A DNA stretch of 64,000 nt from JBBRGK01 sp036741355 (lineage in GTDB: Bacteria > Chloroflexota > Dehalococcoidia > CAUJGQ01): positions 35,932-99,931 of the forward strand of contig DAINSK010000007.1 in assembly GCA_036741355.1 (NCBI GenBank). The letters run 5' to 3'. The notes beneath the pieces are model-generated. The model saw only the letters and a list, made by a program, of their open reading frames with translations. It was not told where the DNA came from and did not search any database. The stretch's first letter is position 1. Each line of letters opens with the position of its first letter. Position numbers and translations under genes: made by a program. Below, one piece after another: positions 52,027 to 61,947 of this stretch.

Positions 52027-52581
52027 CTACGCCTCGAACAGTGCCGCTAGTTCGATGCGGACGCCGGGCAGCGCGACCGGCTCGATGACGCCTTCGCGGT
52101 GGACGGACTCGGTGTAACGACCGTCGGCTTGCAGCCGCCACGCGGTCAGCGTGCGGTCATACGGGTGCAGGAGCCAGATCTCGGCGTCTCCGCGCAGCTG
52201 GTATTCCAATAGCTTCGTCTCGACATCGTATCCGCCGGTCGAACGTGACCAAACCTCGACAACCAATGGCATTGCTTCTGTGTACACATCGAGTCGAGTA
52301 CTGCGTAAGTCGAGCGCCGCCTGTACCGATGCTCTAGGGACAACGGTGACATCTGGGACATAGAACGAGCCATCCGATGTCCGCAGGCGCATCGTGTTCA
52401 TGTAGACCAGGAACAGACTGCGGTCAAGCTGCCCCATTAGTTCGGCCGTGAGTGTCTGCATTAGGAAGTCATGCTGGGCGGTCATACCCGGTTTCTGCCG
52501 GAGGCAGCCATGGTCAAGCTCCCAGTGCCCATTGGGATCCTCCAGCGCTACCTGCTCGTACGTTTTCGCACTGATGACCAT
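52027..52581 (-). CDS. Uma2-family endonuclease-fold protein
   Basis: 184 residues. Uma2 (PD-D/ExK fold) motifs: ELDHGCLRQKPGMTAQHDFLMQTL, the D in FYVPDVTVVP, and PLVVEVWSRSTGGYDVETKLLEYQ with E and K of the nuclease site. YTESVHREGVIEPVALPGVRI closes the domain. Members are numerous in some bacteria, including Chloroflexota and cyanobacteria, with unknown cell roles. Downstream of it by 28 bp lies ybeY. Confidence 0.88.
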   Translation of the reverse strand: MVISAKTYEQVALEDPNGHWELDHGCLRQKPGMTAQHDFLMQTLTAELMGQLDRSLFLVYMNTMRLRTSDGSFYVPDVTVVPRASVQAALDLRSTRLDVYTEAMPLVVEVWSRSTGGYDVETKLLEYQLRGDAEIWLLHPYDRTLTAWRLQADGRYTESVHREGVIEPVALPGVRIELAALFEA

Positions 52582-52709
52582 TCCGCACCGCCGTCCGAAC
52601 CGAGAACACCAACCGTCTCAGTGTCTCCCGCGACTTCCTGATGATCACATCATACATTCGGTCCGGCGCGGAGCACGCCGGACCGGCGGTATAACTGTGG
52701 AAATCAATC

Positions 52710-54164
52710 CTAATGGGAAAAGACGTCGGCGGCTTTCTGAGCGGCGTTGAACAGGGGCTGGGGAACCACACCAAAGACCAGCACGCCGAGCGCGGCGACG
52801 CTCATACCAAATCCGATCGGAATGCCCGCGCGAAAACGGGTCGTGACGCGCGGCTCGCCCATGAACATCGTGCGCAACACGCCGAGGTAGTACACCGCCG
52901 AAACGAGTGTATTCAAGACGGCAATGATGACGAGCCATACGAACTTGGCCTGGATCGCGGCGTTGAAGATGTACAGTTTGGCGAAAAAACCGGCGGTGGG
53001 CGGCAGTCCCGTCAGGGAGATCAAACAGAAGCCAAGCACCAGCGCGAGCCATGGCGAGCGTCGCCAAACGCCCGCGAAATCCGCGATCTCCTCGCTGCCC
53101 ACAGCGTCCGAGATAGCGATAATCGCCAGGAAGGCGCCCAGGTTTGTAAACGCGTACGCGGCGATGAAAAAAACCACGCCGCTTGCGCCGATCGCAAACC
53201 TGCCGCCCCCGGCGGAAACTGCAGCGAGACCGACAAGAAAGTTTCCCGCTTGTGCAACCGATGAGTAGCCAAATAACCGCTTTATGTTGTGCTGCTGAAT
53301 GGCGACCACGTTACCGAGCGTCATGGACACCGCGGCGAGGATAGCGAACAGGTTCGCCCATTCGCTGGTAATCAGGTTGCCGGCGAGCGCGGTGAAGAAG
53401 ACGCGCATCACGATCGCGAACGCAGCCGCTTTGGACGCCACCGACAGGTATGCGGTCACCGGTGTTGGTGCGCCCTCGTAGACGTCGGGCACCCACATCT
53501 GGAAGGGGAAGATCGCCATCTTGAAGCCGAATCCCGCTGCCATCAACGTCGCCGCGAGCAGGAAGCCAAACCGCATGCTGTCGCTGGCCTGGAGCAGCGA
53601 AGCGAAGATGTCCGGGAGCGCGGTCGAACCCGTCAATCCGAAGAGCAGCGCCATCCCATACAACAGCGTCGCGCTGCTCACCGCCCCCAGCAGCAGGTAC
53701 TTCAGCCCGGCTTCGCTGGAGCGCGTGTCACGCAGGAAGCCGGCGAGAACATACTGTGTAATGCTTGTGAGCTCCCACGCCACGAAGATCGTGATCAGGT
53801 CATTCGCCCCGCTGAGCAGCATCGCGCCGACGGCGACCACGAGAATAAGCGAATAGAACTCACCCTGCCGGTCGCGCATGCGGCGCGCGTATTCGATCGA
53901 AGCGAGGATAATCGTCGCGGCAACGGCGTCGAAGAGGAACATGAAAAATAGGCTGTAACCGTCCACCAGAAGCGTGTTTTGAAAGGCCGAGCCCTGGCGA
54001 CTACGCACAATCAGCAGCAGCGTCCAGACCGCCGAGGCGGCCAGGCCCAGGATGCCAACCCACGGCAAAGCCCGCTTGTCCTCGATGAACAGGTCGACAA
54101 CGAGAATGATCCCCGCGAAGACGAGCAGGATCAGTTCCGGCAAAAAGCGGTCGATATTATCCAA
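52710..54164 (-). CDS. nuoN: NADH-quinone oxidoreductase subunit N
   Basis: 484 residues, about 14 membrane helices, antiporter-like proton channel. EYARRMRDRQGEFYSLILV, FVAWELTSITQYVLAGFLRD (the E of helix 5) and KMAIFPFQMWVPDVYEGAPTP (helix 7 Lys region) are conserved. TTG start at 54164 with GGGAG 7 nt upstream, 12 bp after nuoM. Last gene of the complex I operon. Confidence 0.96.
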   Translation of the reverse strand: MDNIDRFLPELILLVFAGIILVVDLFIEDKRALPWVGILGLAASAVWTLLLIVRSRQGSAFQNTLLVDGYSLFFMFLFDAVAATIILASIEYARRMRDRQGEFYSLILVVAVGAMLLSGANDLITIFVAWELTSITQYVLAGFLRDTRSSEAGLKYLLLGAVSSATLLYGMALLFGLTGSTALPDIFASLLQASDSMRFGFLLAATLMAAGFGFKMAIFPFQMWVPDVYEGAPTPVTAYLSVASKAAAFAIVMRVFFTALAGNLITSEWANLFAILAAVSMTLGNVVAIQQHNIKRLFGYSSVAQAGNFLVGLAAVSAGGGRFAIGASGVVFFIAAYAFTNLGAFLAIIAISDAVGSEEIADFAGVWRRSPWLALVLGFCLISLTGLPPTAGFFAKLYIFNAAIQAKFVWLVIIAVLNTLVSAVYYLGVLRTMFMGEPRVTTRFRAGIPIGFGMSVAALGVLVFGVVPQPLFNAAQKAADVFSH

Positions 54165-54176
54165 TCACCGGCTCCC

Positions 54177-55634
54177 TCACGACAGTCTGGCGGCGATGGG
54201 CTGAACGCCCTTCTGGATAACGTCGACCATCCAGCTTGGGTAGATACCGATCGCGAGGATCACCACCGTCAAACCGATCACCGGCACGCGCTCCCACCAT
54301 GCGGTCGCATCCGTAAGACCGCTCCAGCGAGCCATCGGTGGGCCCCACAGAACGCGCTGCAACATCCAGAGGATGTAGCCCGCGCTGAGCAAGACGCCGA
54401 CGACGCCCAAGACGGTCATCGGCACGTATTTGTCGAACGTGCCGAGGAAGACGAGCAGTTCCGCCCAGAATCCCGCCAAAGCCGGCAGTCCGAGTGAGGC
54501 AAATCCCGCGACATAGAAAAAGATGCCGACAAATGGCATGTTGCGCATCAACCCTGACATCTGGCCGATGTCGCGCGTGTGGGTGCGGTCGTAGACGAGG
54601 CCGACCATGATGAACAGCATGCCGGTGATCAGGCCATGCGTGAACATCTGCAGCGATGCCCCCGTGAGCCCCACCTGTTTCAGCGCCGAGATTCCCAGCA
54701 GGACGTAGCCCATGTGGCTGACCGACGAATACGCGATCAACCGCTTTAGATCCTGTTGCCGCAGCACGACGAACGCTCCGTAGATGATGTTGATCGCCGC
54801 CAATACGGCGAACAGCAGCGTGTAGTCTTTGGCCACGTTTGGCAGGATGCTAAGGCCCATGCGGATCATGCCGTAGCCGCCCATTTTCAACAGCACGCCG
54901 GCCAGGAGCACGCTTACCGCGGTCGGCGCGTTGGTGTGGGCGTCGGGCAGCCAGGTGTGGAATGGAAACACGGGCAGCTTCACCGCGAACCCGGCCATGA
55001 TGAAAAAGAAGATCATCGAGAGGGGCACGAAGCTGCTCGTGATCTGCATCTGCGTCAACTGCTGGATATCGAACGTGTTGGCGGTAAACCCGAGCAACAG
55101 AATTCCGACGAGCATGAACGCCGAACCGGCGACCGTGAACAGTACGAACTTGAGCGCCGCGTACTCCTTGCGCCCCGTCCCCCAGATCGAGATCAGCAGG
55201 TACATCGGCACGAGCTCAACTTCCCAAAAGAGAAAGAAGAGCAAGAAGTCGAGTGCCACGAACACGCCCAGAACGCCCGCCTCCAGGATCAGCATCCAGG
55301 CGAAGTACTCTTTCGGCCGCAAGTCGATGCGCCACGAGATCAGCACCGAGATGAACGTCAGGCCCGTGGTCAACATGACCATTGGGAGGCTCAACCCATC
55401 GATACCGACCTTGTATTGGAGCTTGAACGCGGTCAGATCTACCCAGGTCACCTGGTCTATCCACTGGAAGCCGGACTTGTCGCGGTCGAAAATCACAAAC
55501 AGCGCCACGGAAAGCGCAAACGCCGCGAACGTGAACGCAAGCGCGATCAGCTTCGGCGCCTTTTCGAACTCACGCGGCATCAGCGCCACGACCAGGGCAC
55601 CTAGGAGCGGCAGGAAGATGATGATGCTTACCAC
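54177..55634 (-). CDS. nuoM: NADH-quinone oxidoreductase subunit M
   Basis: 485 residues, antiporter-like. FFLFWEVELVPMYLLISIWG carries the helix-5 glutamate, and AVKLPVFPFHTWLPDAHTNAPTA the helix-7 lysine. It also shows KRLIAYSSVSHMGYVLLGI. It pumps protons in the distal membrane arm. GTG start at 55634. Confidence 0.96.
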   Translation of the reverse strand: MVSIIIFLPLLGALVVALMPREFEKAPKLIALAFTFAAFALSVALFVIFDRDKSGFQWIDQVTWVDLTAFKLQYKVGIDGLSLPMVMLTTGLTFISVLISWRIDLRPKEYFAWMLILEAGVLGVFVALDFLLFFLFWEVELVPMYLLISIWGTGRKEYAALKFVLFTVAGSAFMLVGILLLGFTANTFDIQQLTQMQITSSFVPLSMIFFFIMAGFAVKLPVFPFHTWLPDAHTNAPTAVSVLLAGVLLKMGGYGMIRMGLSILPNVAKDYTLLFAVLAAINIIYGAFVVLRQQDLKRLIAYSSVSHMGYVLLGISALKQVGLTGASLQMFTHGLITGMLFIMVGLVYDRTHTRDIGQMSGLMRNMPFVGIFFYVAGFASLGLPALAGFWAELLVFLGTFDKYVPMTVLGVVGVLLSAGYILWMLQRVLWGPPMARWSGLTDATAWWERVPVIGLTVVILAIGIYPSWMVDVIQKGVQPIAARLS

Positions 55635-55704
55635 GGTTTCAACTCGTCTCCACCCGCCGTCGCGCCCTAGGCCCGAGCGGCCGGCCGGTCCTATGGGCTC
55701 CCGT

Positions 55705-57795
55705 TTACCGACCGGCGATCATCATTACCACGGCGATGACCGCTACACCGGCCCCAAATATGAAGCCGTATGCCTGAAACTGTCCGCTCTGCGCCAACTT
55801 GATGAGCCCGCCGCCCACCTCGGTTAGCTCTGCCAACCCGTTGGCCACCCTGTCGATTACGTAGGTATCAAACGCCTCCGATATAAAGGCAACCCCTCGA
55901 ACCACGACGGTCCGGGAGATAAGGTCTTCGGCGACCCAGTCGGCGTACCACTTGTTCGAGAAGAGCACATAGACCGGGTGCAAGATGCGTCCCATTTCAA
56001 ACTGCAGCGATGGGCGGGCGACGTAAATCACGTAGGCAACGAGAATACCGAGCACCCCCATCGCGACTGACGCACCGGCCAGTCCCCAGTTCACCGATTC
56101 AATTGTCTTGTCCAGTTCCGCCGCGGGCAGTGCCGCTCTGAGGAGATCACCGAACCAGCCGTTGTAGTTCACGATCCAGCTAATCACCGACGGCACCGCG
56201 AGCACGAGCAGCGGCAGCACCATGACCCATGGGGACTCGTGGGGATGGACCGGCGACGGTTCGTGCCCGTCATGCTCGTCGACCGATGGTTCGGGCGAAA
56301 TGTCGCTTGCTACTATTCCACCAGTGCCGTGCGACACCGATTCCGCCAAGGGTCCATGCAATGACGCCGCCGCCACCGGATGTACCGCTTCAGCGTGGTG
56401 CTCGCCGCCAGAGGTGTCCGGAATGGCCTGCCAACCCTCGGTCCAGTGGTCGTGATGCGGCATGCCGCCGCGGAATTCACCGAAAAATGTGAGGAATATC
56501 GCCCGAAACATGTAGAACGCCGTCATGAAGACGACGAGGAACCCAAGCACGAACAAGATCTTGTTGGTATCCCAGGCAGCGTGCAGGATATCGTCCTTGC
56601 TGTAGTAGCCCGAAAACGGTGGGATACCGGAGAGGCTGAGCGATCCGATCAGGAAAGTAATGAACGTGAACGGCATCACTTTGCGGAGCCCGCCCATCTG
56701 CCGCATGTCAAACGTGTTGGTCGCATGGCTGACGCTGCCCGACCCGAGGAACAAGAGCGCCTTAAAAAAGGCGTGGTTCATCAGGTGGAAGATGGCGGCC
56801 ACATACGCGCCCGACCCCAGCGAAAGCATCATGTAGCCAAGCTGCGAGATCGTCGAGTACGCGAGCACCTTCTTGATATCGGGGTTTACGATGCCCATCG
56901 TCGCGGCGACTATGGCCGTAATCGCGCCGATCCAGGCGACGGTGTGCAGGGCTCCGGTTGCCGATGCGAACACCGGGAAAAACCGGGCGACGAGATAGAC
57001 GCCGGCAGCGACCATCGTCGCCGCATGAATGAGCGCCGAGACGGGAGTTGGGCCCTCCATCGCGTCCGGTAGCCAGATATGCAACGGTACCTGTGCCGAC
57101 TTGCCCGCCGCGCCGGCGAAAACGCCGAGCGCGAACAGAGTCAACGTCGTGGCGCCGATGGTCCCGGCCAATGCGGCGTGCTGGATCTCGGCGATGTTGA
57201 ACGTGCCGGTCTTCGTCCAAATGATGAGGATGCCGACCATGAAGCCGACATCGCCCACGCGCGTGGTAATGAACGCCTTCTTGGCGGCGGCCGCCGCGCC
57301 GGGCTTATGGAACCAGAAGCCGATCAACAGGAACGAGCAGAGCCCGACAAGCTCCCAGAAGATGAAGATCATCAAGACGCTATCGGCCAGCACGAGCCCG
57401 AGCATCGACGCCGTAAACAGCGACATATAGGCGTAGTAACGCCCATAACCCGGGTCGCCGCTCATGTAGCCCTGCGAGTAGATCTGAACAAGCAGCGAAA
57501 CGCTGGTAACTACCACAAGCATGACGGCAGTCAGGCCGTCGATGCGCACGCCAATGTTGAATTTGAAGCTCGGAAAGCTGAGCCAATCGTGCCCCGAGTA
57601 CGCGAGCTGGACGCCATGGTGGGCATCGACGGCTTTCAGCGCCCATAACGAGAGCACGAATGCCGCGCCGATACAAACGATGGTCAAATACCCCGCGATG
57701 CTGGGCAGGCGACGCACGCCGAGCGCGATCAACACAAACGACGCAACGGGCAAGAGGAAAATTGCCCAGGCAAAGCCTTCGGGGAACGTGTTCAT
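55705..57795 (-). CDS. nuoL: NADH-quinone oxidoreductase subunit L
   Basis: 696 residues from ATG 57795 (the frame is open to 57912 but overlaps the small gene upstream). Conserved: FIFWELVGLCSFLLIGFWFH (the glutamate), KSAQVPLHIWLPDAMEGPTPVSALIHAATMVAAGVYLV, and the DIKKVLAYSTISQLGYMML helix. A His/Glu-rich loop near residue 470 is an insertion. The C-terminal amphipathic region that runs along the membrane arm is present. Confidence 0.95.
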   Translation of the reverse strand: MNTFPEGFAWAIFLLPVASFVLIALGVRRLPSIAGYLTIVCIGAAFVLSLWALKAVDAHHGVQLAYSGHDWLSFPSFKFNIGVRIDGLTAVMLVVVTSVSLLVQIYSQGYMSGDPGYGRYYAYMSLFTASMLGLVLADSVLMIFIFWELVGLCSFLLIGFWFHKPGAAAAAKKAFITTRVGDVGFMVGILIIWTKTGTFNIAEIQHAALAGTIGATTLTLFALGVFAGAAGKSAQVPLHIWLPDAMEGPTPVSALIHAATMVAAGVYLVARFFPVFASATGALHTVAWIGAITAIVAATMGIVNPDIKKVLAYSTISQLGYMMLSLGSGAYVAAIFHLMNHAFFKALLFLGSGSVSHATNTFDMRQMGGLRKVMPFTFITFLIGSLSLSGIPPFSGYYSKDDILHAAWDTNKILFVLGFLVVFMTAFYMFRAIFLTFFGEFRGGMPHHDHWTEGWQAIPDTSGGEHHAEAVHPVAAASLHGPLAESVSHGTGGIVASDISPEPSVDEHDGHEPSPVHPHESPWVMVLPLLVLAVPSVISWIVNYNGWFGDLLRAALPAAELDKTIESVNWGLAGASVAMGVLGILVAYVIYVARPSLQFEMGRILHPVYVLFSNKWYADWVAEDLISRTVVVRGVAFISEAFDTYVIDRVANGLAELTEVGGGLIKLAQSGQFQAYGFIFGAGVAVIAVVMMIAGR

Positions 57796-57805
57796 CAAGT
57801 CTTCT

Positions 57806-58000
57806 CTAGATCTTCCGTAGTACTTCGAGGGCCACGTGGGTCTTGCTGTCGGGGACGAAGATCTTGCGTGGAGCCATGTCACCGGCGGTCTTTGGGTCGC
57901 CGGCGACGACAATCTGCGACGCGACGCCCTCGGCGTTGAACAGCTCGCGGTAGATCTCGGCGATGTACCGGTTCTTCACCTCCATCAGTTCGGTCCACAT
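57806..58000 (-). CDS. Small DUF2007-like protein inside the nuo operon
   Basis: 64 residues from ATG 58000 (GGAG about 10 nt upstream). Reads IAEIYRELFNAEGVASQIVV then RKIFVPDSKTHVALEVLRKI, matching the short DUF2007 layout of a compact alpha-beta fold. It lies between nuoK and nuoL, 10 bp from nuoL, on the same strand. No complex I role is known to me for this kind of protein. Confidence 0.65.
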   Translation of the reverse strand: MWTELMEVKNRYIAEIYRELFNAEGVASQIVVAGDPKTAGDMAPRKIFVPDSKTHVALEVLRKI

Positions 58001-58041
58001 GCCGTGACGGCTCCTTGGGGCGCATTTAGGCAGCCCGTGGC

Positions 58042-58362
58042 TTAGAACTTCAACAGGTCTATCTTGTCGATATCGATCGTGCCGCGATTCCGATACACCG
58101 ACACCACCATTGCCAACGCCACCGATGCCTCGGACGCGGCGACGGTGAGGATGAAGATCACAAATACGTGGCCGGTGATCGGATTCGGCGACTTGATAAA
58201 GCGCGAAAACGACACCAGCGACAGATTCACCGCGTTGAGCATGATCTCGATTCCCATCAGGATCATGATTGCGTTCCGCTTCGACAGCGCGATCCACAGC
58301 CCGATGCCAAATAGGAGCGCGCTGACGACCAGGAAATGCTCGACCCCGATCGTCATCGTCAC
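58042..58362 (-). CDS. nuoK: NADH-quinone oxidoreductase subunit K
   Basis: 106 residues with three helices. Signature IGVEHFLVVSALLFGIGLWIALSKRNAIMILMGIEIMLNAVNLSLV includes the two glutamates of helices 2-3 that relay protons. Start overlaps the nuoJ stop. Confidence 0.96.
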   Translation of the reverse strand: MTMTIGVEHFLVVSALLFGIGLWIALSKRNAIMILMGIEIMLNAVNLSLVSFSRFIKSPNPITGHVFVIFILTVAASEASVALAMVVSVYRNRGTIDIDKIDLLKF

Positions 58363-58916
58363 CGCTCCCTTCTAACAAGCAGCGGCTGAACATTAGCGCT
58401 TTCGTCGATCTCGGGCTGGTCTACACCGCGACCGCGAACGAGCACGATTGCACCGACCATTGCTGCAAGCAGGAGCACGGATGCTATCTCGAATGGCAGT
58501 GCCCAGCGGTTCACCAGCGCCTGCCCGATGGCGGCGGTGGTACTCGCGAATCCTTCCGTCTTTACAGTTTCCCAGTTCGTCTGGAAGGCTACGAAGATGA
58601 CCGTGCCGGCTACGACGGCGCCCGCCAGCAGCCCGGGCCCCACGAAGTTGGTCTCCATCCGGGCACGTTCCCTTGTCGGCGTCAGCATGATTGCGAAGAC
58701 CAGCAGAGTCGCGATCGCGCCCGCGTAAATCAGAAGCTGTGCCACGGCGACAAAGTCACCGGACAATAGGATGAACATCGCAGCGAGCGCCACGAAGAAC
58801 AGGACCAGGAACAGTACCGCGTGCACAAGCGTGCGTGCGGCCATGACCATCAGCGCCGCGGTCACCGCGAGCGCCGACAGCCCCCAAAAACTCACGATGG
58901 GACCGAACCCGCTCAA
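58359..58916 (-). CDS. nuoJ: NADH-quinone oxidoreductase subunit J
   Basis: 185 residues, five helices; LFVVALAAMFILLSGDFVAVAQLLIYAGAIATLLVFAIML is the conserved pi-bulge region. Overlaps nuoK by four bases. The next gene upstream is nuoH at 25 bp; nuoI, which normally sits between H and J, is missing. Confidence 0.93.
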   Translation of the reverse strand: MSGFGPIVSFWGLSALAVTAALMVMAARTLVHAVLFLVLFFVALAAMFILLSGDFVAVAQLLIYAGAIATLLVFAIMLTPTRERARMETNFVGPGLLAGAVVAGTVIFVAFQTNWETVKTEGFASTTAAIGQALVNRWALPFEIASVLLLAAMVGAIVLVRGRGVDQPEIDESANVQPLLVRRER

Positions 58917-58941
58917 ATTTTGCTCCTTAATCGGCGAGCCA

Positions 58942-60198
58942 TTACTGCGGCATCGCGGCGAGGGGATCGGTGATCAAGCGCGGCTTTCGCGGCTTCTGTT
59001 CACGGGTGAAGCCAAACAAGCGAGTGTATCCGGCGATCAACACCCCGGCCAGGATGAAGTTCAGCACCGCGAATATGGGAAGTACCAGGCCCGCCGAGAG
59101 CCCGTTTTCGTTCCAGATCAGCACTTCGGCCGCGACGATCAAGATATTGGCCAGGGCGAGCGGCAACAGGAATTTCCAGGCGAAGCCGAGCAGTTGATCG
59201 ATGCGCAGCCTCGGCAACGTGCCGCGGGTCAGGATGAACAAACCGTAGAACAAGTACATCTTGCCGACGAAGATGAGCCACGGCGGCACCCAGCGATCCA
59301 GCCCATACAACCACCAGCCACCAAAAAAGAGCGTCGCGAGAATGCCACCGACGGCGAGCGCGTTCGCCAGCTCCACGGCGTAAAAGAGCCCGAACTTCAT
59401 GCCGGAGTACTCGGTGTGGTAGCCGGCGACGATCTCGGATTCGGCCTCGGCAATGTCCGTCGGCGTTCGATTGATCTCCGCACTTGCGGAGATGAAGTAG
59501 ATAAGCGCCGCCAGTGGCTGGAGCATGAACAGCCAAACGTGATAGTGCTGCTGCCAGAAGGCGATACCGTTCAGGTCCATATGGCCGGTGAACAGGACCA
59601 CGCCAAGTAGCGCCAACACCATCGGGATCTCGTAGCTGATCGCCATCGCGACGACCCGCATCGACCCCAGCAGCGAGTATTTGTTGTTCGACGACCAGCC
59701 GGCCATAAAGGTAACAAGTGGTGTCGCTGCGCCAACCGCAACCAGGTACAGGATCGCCACGTTGACGTTTGCGACCACCATGTGCGGTCCAAAGGGGAGC
59801 ACCGCCCAGACGAGCACCGCTGGAATGAAGATTGCGATTGGCGCCAGCCAGAACACCCATTTATCGGCCGCGCGTGGCGTCAATGCCTCTTTTTGCATGA
59901 GCTTCAGCGCGTCGGCAATCGGTTGCACGATCCCCTTGGGGCCAACGCGGTTGGGTCCGTAGCGAAGCTGGATGCGCGAAATCGCTTTGCGTTCGATCCA
60001 GATCAGGCTCAGCATCGCGACGCCAAGGAAGAGGCCGATCGCGGTGGCGCCGATCAGGCCGCTCACCACGTAGGCGACCCAGTGGTAGGTCGACCCGTCG
60101 CCCCAACCGTTGATCCAGTCGGTCAGGGCGTGGACTGCGTTGTCGAGATCGCGTAAATCCCACCACTCGGCGAGAACGACAGAAAACAGGGAACTCAC
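58942..60198 (-). CDS. nuoH: NADH-quinone oxidoreductase subunit H
   Basis: 418 residues, about nine helices. LIWIERKAISRIQLRYGPNRVGPKGIVQPIADALKLMQKEALTP is the diagnostic block near the quinone tunnel, and INRTPTDIAEAESEIVAGYHTEYSGMKFG is the second. N- and C-termini are longer than in E. coli (325). GTG start overlaps the nuoD stop by four bases. Confidence 0.96.
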   Translation of the reverse strand: MSSLFSVVLAEWWDLRDLDNAVHALTDWINGWGDGSTYHWVAYVVSGLIGATAIGLFLGVAMLSLIWIERKAISRIQLRYGPNRVGPKGIVQPIADALKLMQKEALTPRAADKWVFWLAPIAIFIPAVLVWAVLPFGPHMVVANVNVAILYLVAVGAATPLVTFMAGWSSNNKYSLLGSMRVVAMAISYEIPMVLALLGVVLFTGHMDLNGIAFWQQHYHVWLFMLQPLAALIYFISASAEINRTPTDIAEAESEIVAGYHTEYSGMKFGLFYAVELANALAVGGILATLFFGGWWLYGLDRWVPPWLIFVGKMYLFYGLFILTRGTLPRLRIDQLLGFAWKFLLPLALANILIVAAEVLIWNENGLSAGLVLPIFAVLNFILAGVLIAGYTRLFGFTREQKPRKPRLITDPLAAMPQ

Positions 60199-61298
60199 CG
60201 GTCGACCTCGCCGATCACGATATCGATGCTGCCAAGCGCGACGATCGAGTCGGCTACGGTCGACCCAACAACCATCTCTCGCAGCACAGATAGATTGATA
60301 TAGGAAGGGGCCCTTACGTGGAAGCGGTAGGGCGCCGTGCCGCCGTCGCTGACGATGTAGTAGCCCAACTCGCCTTTCGGCGATTCGACGCGCGCGTAGG
60401 CGTCGCCGACCGGCGGCCGGATGGACAGCGGCACGTCCACTTTGTACGGTCCGCCCGGCAACTGCGGCACCGCCTGCTTGAGGATCTTCACGCTTTCGTG
60501 CAACTCGGCCATGCGCACAAGAAAGCGATCATACGCGTCGCCGTTCTCACCAACCGGGATGGCAAAGTCGAATCGGTCATACACGGAATACGGGTCCGCT
60601 TTGCGGACATCGTACGGAATCCCGCAGCCCCGTATCATCGGTCCGCTGAGGGAGGCATCGATCGCCATCTGAGTGGGTATCACGCCGACATTCTTGGCTC
60701 GGGCGATGAGGATTTCGTTTTCGAGCAGCATCTGCTCGTACTCTTCGATCTTGCCAGGAAGGTCGTCGAGGAGGCTATTGACCGCCGGCAGAAATTCATC
60801 GGGAATGTCGAAGGCGACGCCCCCGATCCGCATGTAGTTGCACGTCAGGCGGGCGCCGCATGTCATTTCGAACAGATCAAGGATCTTCTCGCGCTCGGCG
60901 AACATCCACATCAACGGCGTCTGCCAGGCGCCGCAGTCGTTGATGAATGTGCCGATTGCCATCGAATGGTTGGAGATACGCTGCAGCTCGGCCATGATCA
61001 CGCGCAGATAGTCTGCCCGCTCGGGAACGCGAATCCCCGCCAGCTTTTCCACCGCCAGGCAGTAACCAAGGTTGTTCGACATCGCCGACAGGTAGTCCAT
61101 CCGGTCAGTGAACGGGATGTTCTGCGTATACGTCCGCTCTTCGGCGAGCTTCTCCAGGCTGCGGTGGAGGTAGCCGACCACCATGTCGGCGTCGATGATG
61201 CGCTCGCCGTCCAGCACCACACGCATGCGGAAGACGCCGTGCGTGCTGGGGTGTTGCGGCCCAATATTGACGACGAACGGCTCCGTTCGAATTGTCAT
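60195..61298 (-). CDS. nuoD: NADH-quinone oxidoreductase subunit D
   Basis: 367 residues, the 49-kDa quinone-site subunit. PQHPSTHGVFRMRVVLDGE with the conserved HPSTHG, ELQRISNHSMAIG, CGARLTCNYMRIGGV and the C-terminal LGSIDIVIGEVDR are in place. Shorter than E. coli NuoD, which is fused to NuoC. Nothing but 73 bp separates it from nuoC. Confidence 0.96.
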   Translation of the reverse strand: MTIRTEPFVVNIGPQHPSTHGVFRMRVVLDGERIIDADMVVGYLHRSLEKLAEERTYTQNIPFTDRMDYLSAMSNNLGYCLAVEKLAGIRVPERADYLRVIMAELQRISNHSMAIGTFINDCGAWQTPLMWMFAEREKILDLFEMTCGARLTCNYMRIGGVAFDIPDEFLPAVNSLLDDLPGKIEEYEQMLLENEILIARAKNVGVIPTQMAIDASLSGPMIRGCGIPYDVRKADPYSVYDRFDFAIPVGENGDAYDRFLVRMAELHESVKILKQAVPQLPGGPYKVDVPLSIRPPVGDAYARVESPKGELGYYIVSDGGTAPYRFHVRAPSYINLSVLREMVVGSTVADSIVALGSIDIVIGEVDR

Positions 61299-61371
61299 GG
61301 TTGGTCAAACTCCTCATCTGCGGCTGCGACGGCCGTCGGGGGGTTACCTGGATACCCTCGAAGCATGGGTC

Positions 61372-61923
61372 TCAGGAGGCGTCTTCCGAAGGTGAGGTCC
61401 AGTTCGGACCCACCAACACGCCGTATCCCTGCTCCTGTTTGGGAAAGTGCGGTAAGCCGGGGTGCTGAGCGCCACTCGCCACTTGCAAGAAATCCTTGCG
61501 TAGCGGGTAGCCGGCAAAGCCTTCCCAGAGAAAGATACGCCGCAGGTCCGGATGGCCGGAGAAGCGGATGCCGAAGAGGTCGTAAACCTCACGTTCCTGC
61601 AGGTGGGCGCCGTACCAAACGGGCGTTAATGACGGAATCTCCGGACCGTCCCGCTCTTCGATACGCACTTTCAAAACGGCGAGGTGGTTCTTTGCCAGCG
61701 ACTGAACGTGGTAGACCATTTCGAAGTGCGTCAGGTAGTCGACCGCGGTGAGGCTGACGAGGAACTGCATGCGCAGCTCTGGGTCGTCGCGGAGCGCGGT
61801 GGAAACCCGAATCAGGTCATTGGGATCGAGGTAGACGCTCATGCCAACCGTCGTAGCCGTGGCATCGGGCACAAGCTGCGTGATCCTCGCGGCTACCTGC
61901 TCACCCGGAAGCTCTAACGTCAT
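61372..61923 (-). CDS. nuoC: NADH-quinone oxidoreductase subunit C
   Basis: 183 residues, 30-kDa subunit. FEMVYHVQSLAKNHLAVLKVRIEE, PSLTPVWYGAHLQEREVYDLFGIRFSGHPDLRRIFLWEGFAGYPLRKDF is the family signature. Joins NuoD in the connecting module. Only 24 bp lie between it and nuoA, so nuoB is missing. Confidence 0.95.
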   Translation of the reverse strand: MTLELPGEQVAARITQLVPDATATTVGMSVYLDPNDLIRVSTALRDDPELRMQFLVSLTAVDYLTHFEMVYHVQSLAKNHLAVLKVRIEERDGPEIPSLTPVWYGAHLQEREVYDLFGIRFSGHPDLRRIFLWEGFAGYPLRKDFLQVASGAQHPGLPHFPKQEQGYGVLVGPNWTSPSEDAS

Positions 61924-61947
61924 TGCCGCTTACCTTGCCTTGACGTT

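Noticed and set aside
61924..61947. A hidden or frameshifted nuoB or nuoI in the complex I operon
   Set aside because: Only 24-25 bp separate the genes at both expected slots, and no Cys-rich ferredoxin-like frame occurs nearby.
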